This document shows positions 52,979-59,519 of a DNA stretch of 64,000 nucleotides, in pieces. Made by a program: the position numbers and the translations under genes. This stretch comes from Niastella caeni (GTDB lineage: Bacteria > Bacteroidota > Bacteroidia > Chitinophagales > Chitinophagaceae), in contig NZ_STFF01000002.1 in assembly GCF_004834005.1 (NCBI RefSeq), positions 124,001 to 188,000 of the forward strand, in the 5' to 3' direction. Positions within the stretch are counted from its first letter, which is position 1; every line of letters begins with the position of its first letter. The notes under the pieces are model-generated. The model worked only from the letters and a program-made list of their open reading frames with translations, ran no database searches and was not told the DNA's origin.

Positions 52979-53122
52979 CGTTTACAGTGTTAAAGCGTGT
53001 TGTTGTTAATTGAATATCAAAAGCGTTGGAAAATATTTAATGAATTATGTCTTTTTTTAATAAGCGGCGAAGATACTTATTTTAGCAATGAAAATTGGTG
53101 TATTTGTTACATGATATTAGTG

Positions 53123-53249
53123 AATTGCTTAATTGTTTGATTGCTTGATTGTTAGAGTCCCGAACTTCGGGAGCTCCGCAAATATTTGAACAGTAAATTC
53201 AATTGGTAAAACCATCGAGCAATTGAGCCATCAAACCATCGAACCGTCC
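53123..53249. repeat. Octad inverted pair with TCCCGAA hairpin
   Basis: Left 53123-53154: AATTGCTT, AATTGTTT, GATTGCTT, GATTGTTA. Right 53210-53249: AACCATCG, AGCAATTG, AGCCATCA, AACCATCG, AACCGTCC, ending exactly before the stop codon of the next gene. Hairpin TCCCGAA/TTCGGGA at 53158-53172. Confidence 0.88.
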
Positions 53250-54341
53250 CTAATCCTCAAACTTGCCCAGGTTCTTCTGGATCAGTTTCAGGTTCTTCTG
53301 TAGCGTTTGTTTCAACTGACGCTTTACCAGTTGGCCCATAGAGGAGCATTTATAGAATTGCGGGTTGTGAAAATAATCACCCAGTTCGGTCCTCAACTGG
53401 TGTAGTTTTTCTGGCACTGAAATGTGGTCCTTGGCCATGATGTTCAATAATTCCATCAACCGGAATCGGGAGGAGGCTACCCGGAAGGCCATCATGGTGC
53501 GCTCTTCGGTTTGATACTGATGAATACTTTCTTTATTAAGCAGTTTGGCGCAAAGATCAACCAGCGTGTAATTCTCTTTGAAGAATTGCGGCATGTATAA
53601 ATTCTTGCGGCCTTCGTACGATTGCTGATCAAAGTCGATGGCGCGAATGCGGTACTGATAGTCTTCAATATCGGGCGTAATATCAACCACAAAGTTGTAA
53701 GAGCGCATATCACCCAGCAATCGCACAAAACAACGCTCATTGAACTTTACAAATTCCTTGGCCAGCCTGATCTTATTGGTGTGCGGGTCTGTGAGGTGCT
53801 GGGCAATGAATACGTCGCCGGGAATGCCGGGAATGTGTTCTTCTACGAGTGTATTCTGATTTGTTAAGTAGGTGATGCGGTTAGGCGACAGAATATGCTC
53901 CAGTTCCAGTCCGTAAATACGCGAGGCATCGGCAATTTTTATATAGTAATGATCGTAGTTGTCGTTGTACTTGTTCACGATGCGAATGCGGAATGGGTTC
54001 GAATTGCCAAAGCTGCAATAATCAATACGCGCTACATCGAGGTGGCTGGTAAATGTAAGATCGCCTTCTGTTTTCAGGATGGCATACATTTGCACCAAGC
54101 CGTTGCGAATAAATTCCCAATCGCGCATATCATACACCACCGTTTCCCAATACGTATCATTGCCCTTTTTATCTTTTAAAGGAAGTGAATAGGTTATTCG
54201 TAACAGATCATTATACGACACTGGCAGCTTTACTTCACGGCCATGATTTTTCAAATAGGCACGTAACCGGTCGTGCACCGCGAACATTGGTTTTTTGCGG
54301 GATGGCTTATTGGGTTCGTTGGTGTCTATATTCAAATGCAT
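53250..54341 (-). CDS. Hypothetical protein with kinase-fold landmarks
   Basis: 363 aa, cytoplasmic (no signal or membrane segment). No family recognised by eye, but protein-kinase-like landmarks occur in order: YYIKI (Lys135), GLELEHI (Glu146/148, possible helix C), hinge-like LVEEHIPG (165-172), LGDMRSYNF (Asp211 and Asn216, five apart as in HRDxxxxN loops, with Arg at the Lys position), and RAIDFDQQ (Asp236/238, DFG position). A helical C-terminal lobe ends in a basic K/Q-rich tail. Could be a small-molecule phosphotransferase or a pseudokinase. Inference only. Confidence 0.7.
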   Translation of the reverse strand: MHLNIDTNEPNKPSRKKPMFAVHDRLRAYLKNHGREVKLPVSYNDLLRITYSLPLKDKKGNDTYWETVVYDMRDWEFIRNGLVQMYAILKTEGDLTFTSHLDVARIDYCSFGNSNPFRIRIVNKYNDNYDHYYIKIADASRIYGLELEHILSPNRITYLTNQNTLVEEHIPGIPGDVFIAQHLTDPHTNKIRLAKEFVKFNERCFVRLLGDMRSYNFVVDITPDIEDYQYRIRAIDFDQQSYEGRKNLYMPQFFKENYTLVDLCAKLLNKESIHQYQTEERTMMAFRVASSRFRLMELLNIMAKDHISVPEKLHQLRTELGDYFHNPQFYKCSSMGQLVKRQLKQTLQKNLKLIQKNLGKFED

Positions 54342-54462
54342 AATTGGTCAATAGTGAATGGTCAATGTGAAAAGTTACCGGTTTACCAGGGCCTTATTGC
54401 AAAAGCTGTCTGCATTTTGTATTTCCCGGTAACTGGAAATCGGTAACCTGCTTTTCAATTTT

Positions 54463-55254
54463 TCAACCCAAAGTTACGTCTATGCTTTGTAATAAGCTGG
54501 TGAAGTATGCAGGCGCGTGCAACAGCCGGCTGCCATACCAACTGAACATTTCACCATCAACCAAAACGATCTTCGTGTTGGGCAAATGCGGTTGCAGTTC
54601 ATCAATATGTTTTTGTTGAAATGGGAAGGGCTCTGAAGACAATAATAACAGATCGCATTGCGATAGTTGCCAGGTATCAATTGCCGGGTACCGGGTAGAA
54701 TTACCAAAGAGGTTTTTAAACCCGCACCGGGCAAGCATATCGTGAATGAAGGTGTCGTTGCCAATGGTCATGTACGGATTGCGCCATATTAAATAGCCGG
54801 TTTGTGGTTTGTAGTTCGTGGTTTGTAGTTTGGTAAAGGCTGAGGTGATCTGGCTGACCAAATGCAAGGCGTTAGCCCGTTTACCGGTAATTGTTCCTAT
54901 TTGTTCTATCATGTCCAGCGCATCGGCCAGGTTGTTAACGTCACTTATCCATACAGGATATTGCTGCGCCAGTTCATCTATTTGCGCTTTTACGTTTTCT
55001 TCTTTGTTAGCTATAATGAGATCAGGTTGTAACTCCTGAATTACATTGGCCTTTATGTTTTTGGTTCCACCCACTCTTGTTTTTTGCCTGAACCAGCTTT
55101 GGGGATGGATGCAAAATTTGGTAATGCCAGTTACCTGTTCATCGAGCTGTAAGGTGTACAGCAATTCTGTTATGGAAGGAACCAGGGAAACAATGCTGCG
55201 GGGTGTAGCCGGCAGATCAACAGTCCGGCCCAATTGATCGGTATAGACTGGCAT
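54463..55254 (-). CDS. BtuF-like helical-backbone metal receptor protein
   Basis: 263 aa from ATG 55254; the longer frame to 55344 translates repeat words. Substrate-binding fold for cobalamin or Fe-siderophore: VSLVPSITELLYTL (22-35), VGGTKNIKANVIQELQPDLIIANKEEN (61-87), IWRNPYMTIGNDTFIHDML and LLLSSEPFPF. No signal peptide, as in some BtuF-like proteins of Bacteroidota, and no ABC genes adjoin. Residues about 141-152 (TKLQTTNYKPQT) are encoded by a heptad-repeat tract inserted in frame. Confidence 0.85.
   Translation of the reverse strand: MPVYTDQLGRTVDLPATPRSIVSLVPSITELLYTLQLDEQVTGITKFCIHPQSWFRQKTRVGGTKNIKANVIQELQPDLIIANKEENVKAQIDELAQQYPVWISDVNNLADALDMIEQIGTITGKRANALHLVSQITSAFTKLQTTNYKPQTGYLIWRNPYMTIGNDTFIHDMLARCGFKNLFGNSTRYPAIDTWQLSQCDLLLLSSEPFPFQQKHIDELQPHLPNTKIVLVDGEMFSWYGSRLLHAPAYFTSLLQSIDVTLG
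54800..54834. repeat. Heptad tract inside the BtuF-like gene
   Basis: Plus strand units GTTTGTG, GTTTGTA, GTTCGTG, GTTTGTA, GTTTGGT, the same words as the intergenic copies at 31210 and 33614. Encodes a 12-residue loop before the IWRNPYM strand. Confidence 0.9.
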
Positions 55255-55255
55255 A

Positions 55256-55340
55256 GCTAATGTGCTAATTTGCTGATAAGATAATTTGCTAATCCCGACA
55301 CATCGGGACAAGTTGTGATAATCTGATAATGCGATAAACT
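55256..55340. repeat. Octad tracts with TCCCGA hairpin
   Basis: Left 55256-55295: GCTAATGT, GCTAATTT, GCTGATAA, GATAATTT, GCTAATCC. Right 55317-55340: GATAATCT, GATAATGC, GATAAACT. Hairpin TCCCGA/TCGGGA at 55293-55308. Begins 2 bp after the BtuF-like ATG, so lies in its leader. Confidence 0.85.
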
Positions 55341-56147
55341 GCAAAAGTAATGATCGTAGGCTTTTATTATTTTAAAAGCGCTTTAAATGTTTTGCCTGGT
55401 TACCGATAAAAAGTGTAATGTGATGTAGGAAAAGATAAAATTGGAAGGCGTTTTGTGTTGGCGTTCAGCCCGAAGGACCGCTGCTGCCTCCTGCTAAAAA
55501 CAACGTACGGTTTTAGCAGGAGGGGTTATTGGAGTTAAGCAGACGGTTTTTAACACACAGGAATTGGAACTACCTCGGTCTTTGTGGACGTTGGATTTTA
55601 ATACTGGTTAATCATTAGGATATTCTGTTGGTTTTCACGGATATTCGTTTTGTCACGGACATTGGATCTGGATAATGGATTTTATGAATGATATTGGATT
55701 GTTCAAAATGAAGTTGACTGGTACCGGATTTTCTTGATCTTTTATTGGATATTGGACAGTGACGGTTTTCCCTGAACATTGGAATAGATTGATTAGTAAT
55801 CAATCAACTTCTGGCACAAAGTTAATGCAGATACAAATGTTAACAAGAGCAGAAACTCTCGATTTAATTTGTTCAGTATTTACTGCAAAAATAGTAGCTA
55901 TCCACAACTGATATGCGTAGTATTGCTTGGAGGGTAAGGTAGTATTACGAAAGGGGCAAAAAATCAAGGCGATTTTTATTGATCCAGATCAAACATTTGA
56001 TAAAATTATATGCTTGAAACGCCCTTCCAGTAAGGGTTTCAGCGGATTTTTCCTGATTAAACCGGCTTTTCTTTGCATTAAACGATGAAGCGCGGCCATT
56101 GATCGAATAAACTTCAACCACGGTCAAAACATTATCATCTTTGTAAT
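55341..56147. other. 800-bp gap with hairpin and ATTGGAT-rich tract
   Basis: No supported ORF. A perfect 13-bp stem CCTCCTGCTAAAA/TTTTAGCAGGAGG occupies 55487-55523. From 55560 to 55790 words like GGATATT, ATTGGAT and TCACGGA recur irregularly, perhaps a decayed repeat tract. Confidence 0.5.
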
Positions 56148-56198
56148 GTCAACGCGATGTTGACGTACCCTTTAAAGATTGTTGACGTACCATTTAAA
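56148..56198. promoter_or_regulatory. Operator-like repeats
   Basis: Inverted repeat GTCAAC/GTTGAC (56148-56164) overlaps the first of two 19-nt direct repeats, TGTTGACGTACC(C/A)TTTAAA, at 56158-56176 and 56180-56198, a 22-bp period (two helical turns). Fits a DNA-binding protein site. Confidence 0.5.
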
Positions 56199-56419
56199 TG
56201 ATTAGTACAGGAACCATACGAACAGCGTTAATTCCTGAACCCGTAGAAGAGCCCCTAAACCCTTTTTAATAAGTTTTTGGTTTTGATCCGTACCCCGTAT
56301 CCAATATCGTGAAAGCCAGAAATCTCTATCAGCAAACCAGTCCTTAGTTAAACCGTCCAAAGTACCTGAACAAAGATTTCACAAAGTCGCCCTGTTAAAA
56401 GCGGGGCGCTTTGTTTTTT
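56199..56419 (+). ncRNA. Candidate RNA between operator-like repeats and orphan terminator
   Basis: No ORF, yet a strong plus-strand terminator closes it: ACAAAGTCGCCC pairs with GGGGCGCTTTGT (56403-56414) followed by Ts (56415-56419). No plus-strand gene lies upstream for more than 17 kb except across minus genes, so an RNA of up to about 250 nt is plausible. Family not recognised. Confidence 0.3.
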
Positions 56420-56436
56420 AATATAGCCGAGAGCAG

Positions 56437-56484
56437 AAAGCCAAATGCAGAACGTTCACTGCTGAACGTTCTGCATTTGGCTTT
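56437..56484. terminator. Perfect 22-bp hairpin after the CBS gene
   Basis: Arms 56437-56458 and 56463-56484 are perfectly complementary around loop CTGC. Lies 41 bp downstream of the minus-strand synthase gene; contains GCCAAAT words like its neighbours. Confidence 0.8.
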
Positions 56485-56495
56485 TAGTTGTATTT

Positions 56496-56523
56496 GGCTT
56501 TAGGCTTGCAGCTTACAGCTGTA
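56496..56523. repeat. Heptad tract at the CBS gene 3' end
   Basis: GGCTTTA, GGCTTGC, AGCTTAC, AGCTGTA, ending 2 bp before the stop codon. Same word family as 9868, 51753 and 63894. Confidence 0.78.
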
Positions 56524-56525
56524 TT

Positions 56526-57905
56526 TTAATTCCCCAGCGCCTGCAGTATATCATATTTTGTTACAATGTGAAGATTGCCCAGTTCATCTTTACTAAGCAC
56601 CGCACCGTTATCCTTATTAATTAAGGTCCGCAGTTTTTCTATGGGCGTATTAAAATCAACAATAGGAAATGCCGGCTCCATCACGGTTTCAATAAGAGCA
56701 TTTTTAAAATCGGGATTGGAAAAGATTTTCTGAAATAAACCACTTTCACTGATGGCGCCTACCGGTCCGCTTTCATTGATAACCGGTATATGTTCAATGT
56801 CGTACTTGCGCATTAAGGCTACGGTTTCAGCAACGGTATTACCCGGGTCAATGGAAACCAGTTTATGCTTGGCGTTGCGGCTGTTTACAATGTCTTTACA
56901 GGTCTTCACATCCATGAATCCTCTTTCCATCATCCACTGGTCGTTATAGATCTTGGCTACATAACGGCTGCCATGATCGTGGAATATACAAACCACCAGG
57001 TCATCTTTTGTCAGGTGCTTTTTAGGATCGGCGCCGCTTGCAATTTGCACAAGTCCCTGTATGCAACTGCCGGCGCTGTAACCGCAGAAGATCCCTTCGT
57101 CCTTCGCCAGGCGGCGGGCCATAATGGCGCCATCTCTATCGGTAACCTGTTCAAAATGGTCAATGACGCTCATGTTGTAATTTTCGGGCACAAAATCTTC
57201 CCCAAAACCCTCGGAAATATAAGGGTGCACTTCATTCATATCTACTTCGCCTGTGCGAAAGTATTTGGTGAGCAGGGAACCATATACGTCAATCGCCCAG
57301 ATCTTGATATTTGGGTTTTTTTCTTTCAGGAACATGGCCGTGCCGGTTACGGTACCGCCGGTACCCGCCGTGCAAACCAGGTGGGTTATTTTACCATCGG
57401 TTTGTTTCCATATTTCCGGACCGGTAGTTTCATAATGGGCCAGCCGGTTGGCAAGATTGTCGTACTGATTGCAGTGGAATGAGTTGGGGATTTCTTTTGC
57501 CAGGCGGCGGGCTACTGAATAATAACTGCGCGGGTCATCAGGTTCTACATTCGTTGGGCAAACAATTACTTCAGCGCCTACTGCTTTTAAAATATCTACT
57601 TTTTCTTTTGATTGCTTATCGGTAGTAGTGAAAATACATTTATATCCTTTTACACAGGCTGCCAGCGCCAGTCCCATTCCGGTATTCCCGCTGGTACATT
57701 CAATGATGGTTCCTCCTGGTTTTAGTTTACCTTCTTTTTCAGCTACTTCAATCATTTTAACCGCCATGCGGTCTTTGATAGAGTTACCCGGATTAAAATA
57801 ATCTACTTTGGCAACAACCGTGGCCGGGAGATGCCTGGTGATTTTGTTCAGCTTGATAAGTGGCGTATTTCCAATCGTTTCGAGAATATTATTTTTAATA
57901 TCCAT
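56526..57905 (-). CDS. PLP-dependent cysteine/cystathionine beta-synthase with CBS pair
   Basis: 459 aa from ATG 57905 (MDIKNNILETIGNTPL). Fold-type II PLP domain (1-320): NPGNSIKDRMAVKMIE with the Schiff-base Lys, ECTSGNTGMGLALA, CTAGTGGTVTGTA (PLP phosphate loop) and FCGYSAGSC. C-terminal tandem CBS domains (about 335-455: TVAETVALMRKYDIEHIPV, GAISESGLFQKI). This is the cystathionine beta-synthase layout; either CBS or O-acetylserine sulfhydrylase activity is possible. Confidence 0.9.
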   Translation of the reverse strand: MDIKNNILETIGNTPLIKLNKITRHLPATVVAKVDYFNPGNSIKDRMAVKMIEVAEKEGKLKPGGTIIECTSGNTGMGLALAACVKGYKCIFTTTDKQSKEKVDILKAVGAEVIVCPTNVEPDDPRSYYSVARRLAKEIPNSFHCNQYDNLANRLAHYETTGPEIWKQTDGKITHLVCTAGTGGTVTGTAMFLKEKNPNIKIWAIDVYGSLLTKYFRTGEVDMNEVHPYISEGFGEDFVPENYNMSVIDHFEQVTDRDGAIMARRLAKDEGIFCGYSAGSCIQGLVQIASGADPKKHLTKDDLVVCIFHDHGSRYVAKIYNDQWMMERGFMDVKTCKDIVNSRNAKHKLVSIDPGNTVAETVALMRKYDIEHIPVINESGPVGAISESGLFQKIFSNPDFKNALIETVMEPAFPIVDFNTPIEKLRTLINKDNGAVLSKDELGNLHIVTKYDILQALGN

Positions 57906-57924
57906 TTCATGTAGTTTATGGTTG

Positions 57925-57932
57925 CAAAGGTA
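57925..57932 (-). promoter_or_regulatory. -7 box of the CBS gene
   Basis: Minus strand TACCTTTGC, full match, 19 nt before ATG. Confidence 0.55.
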
Positions 57933-58074
57933 CAATTAATCGGGGAGGGAATGGGTGCGTTGTTCGCAGGTAATGGAAGTAGAACATTGAATTAGTGAAA
58001 GTTTTATTAAGTTTTTTGGGGTGGCTATAATGGCCCGGTTGTTTCTATTATATTTAAGTCAATTGTTAACTGAC

Positions 58075-58082
58075 TAAATTTG
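58075..58082 (+). promoter_or_regulatory. -7 box of alpha/beta hydrolase gene
   Basis: TAAATTTG, full match, 19 nt before ATG 58102. Confidence 0.5.
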
Positions 58083-58101
58083 TATAGGGGGATTTTGTTT
58101 T

Positions 58102-58761
58102 ATGAAGGTGTATTTTATCAGTGGGCTTGCTGCCGATAAACGGGTGTTCAAACATATTCAATTGCCTGCAGATTGTGAGGCCGTTTATCTCGATTGGATC
58201 TCGCCTGAAAAGGATGAATCGCTGCCATCTTACGCCTTGCGACTGGCTGCAAAAATCAACAGGGAAGAACCTTTTGCCCTGGTAGGATTATCATTTGGCG
58301 GCATGCTCGCTACAGAGATTGCCAAACAATATAAGCCCACCGTAACTATTCTAATTTCAAGCGTACCGGTATCAACCCAGTTGCCCGGGTATTTTAAGGT
58401 AGCCGGTAAAATGGGATTGCATAAAATAGTGCCTATCTCTCTGTTGAAATCATCCGCTGCAACAAAAAGGTTTTTCACCCGTGAGTTGGCAGAAGATAAA
58501 AAATTATTGTGGCAGATCATCAATGAAAGCGATACCGGTTTAATTCGCTGGAGTATGAATGCTATTTTAAACTGGAAAAACGACATCATTCCACAACCGG
58601 TATGGCATATTCATGGTAAAAGAGATGAAGTGCTACCGGTTCGATATACACATCCCACACACACCATTCCAAAAGAAGGGCATATGCTGGTAATGACCTG
58701 TCCCGACATAGTGAATGAGATTCTGGCAAATGCATTGCAGGGAACTGCGTTACAGGCATGA
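58102..58761 (+). CDS. Alpha/beta-fold hydrolase
   Basis: 219 aa, cytoplasmic. Catalytic triad: nucleophile elbow GLSFGG (Ser about 64), Asp in HGKRDEVLP (about 176) and His in PKEGHMLV (about 195). Short cap (LPGYFKVAGKMGLHK to about 150). Substrate unknown; could be an esterase, lactonase or YcfP-like protein. Confidence 0.85.
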   Translation: MKVYFISGLAADKRVFKHIQLPADCEAVYLDWISPEKDESLPSYALRLAAKINREEPFALVGLSFGGMLATEIAKQYKPTVTILISSVPVSTQLPGYFKVAGKMGLHKIVPISLLKSSAATKRFFTRELAEDKKLLWQIINESDTGLIRWSMNAILNWKNDIIPQPVWHIHGKRDEVLPVRYTHPTHTIPKEGHMLVMTCPDIVNEILANALQGTALQA

Positions 58762-58880
58762 TAAGCTTTTGGTAATTTATTTCGGTTGTAAATCAAAGTT
58801 GTTCCTTGTTGTTGCAGTTGCATTAGCAGCTCCATTTTTATACTTTCGGGCTTATTATTTTTTTTGTTAAACCTGATTGT

Positions 58881-59048
58881 ATGAAACTGTTAACCAAACC
58901 TGTTATTTTAATTTCAGGGCTTTTATTAATAAAGTTTGCTGCCGGCTGCAAAAAAGATGACGGCAACGCTATTGTTATCAAAGGTTTTGAGATGAAAGAT
59001 GCCAGTGGAAATGACTTTGGCCATTATGGCCCGGCAGATAACGACTGA
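58881..59048 (+). CDS. Small lipoprotein, 55 aa
   Basis: ATG 58881 to TGA 59046-59048. Signal peptide with lipobox FAAGC (Cys23), then KKDDGNAIVIKGFEMKD, matching the Lys/Asp-after-Cys pattern of the window's other lipoproteins. Ends FGHYGPADND. No homologue known to me. Closed by an intrinsic terminator 140 bp downstream, supporting a real transcript. Confidence 0.65.
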   Translation: MKLLTKPVILISGLLLIKFAAGCKKDDGNAIVIKGFEMKDASGNDFGHYGPADND

Positions 59049-59186
59049 TCGTTCAATAACACATTAAGCGATCGTGAGATGGCGCTATTACTATAAAGCA
59101 GGATATGGAGATTTAAAAATATGCAAGGTGTCTGGATCTATGAATGTAAATACCTGTTTTCCATAATAAGAAAAAATTGGCACAAT

Positions 59187-59231
59187 AAAAAAGAGACCGC
59201 CTCTTTATTTTTGAGACGGCCTCTTTTTTTT
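59187..59231. terminator. Intrinsic terminator
   Basis: AAAAAGAGACCGCCTC pairs with GAGACGGCCTCTTTTT (two mismatches) and is flanked by A- and T-runs, so it can act on both strands. Likely ends the small lipoprotein transcript. Confidence 0.8.
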
Positions 59232-59519
59232 ATTATGATAAATTTTATGTTTTCTAACCCGTTGCGAAATAGAACTTTTTTATGCAATAAAAAATGTTCC
59301 TGAATTCAACCCGGATATAGCCTAAATTTGAACTGGTATGGTATTAGATATAGGGATCTTGGATGTTCCTTTTACAAAAAATGTTGTTAGTAAAAACAAG
59401 TTTTTTCTTTCGCATCATACCTTACATTTGCTGCCCCTAAGTTGTAATCCGAAACAGGGAAACAGATCTGGTACCATAATGAACGATCGACAGATTAAAA
59501 AAACTGCAAATTCTAATAA
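59232..59519. promoter_or_regulatory. Promoter region of tex
   Basis: Two -7 matches: TAAATTTG (59323-59330) and TACATTTGC (59423-59430). The second predicts a leader of about 83 nt. No ORF with support. Confidence 0.5.

Noticed and set aside
55255-55344. Longer start or signal peptide for the BtuF-like protein
   Set aside because: The added 30 residues are encoded by octads and do not form a signal peptide.
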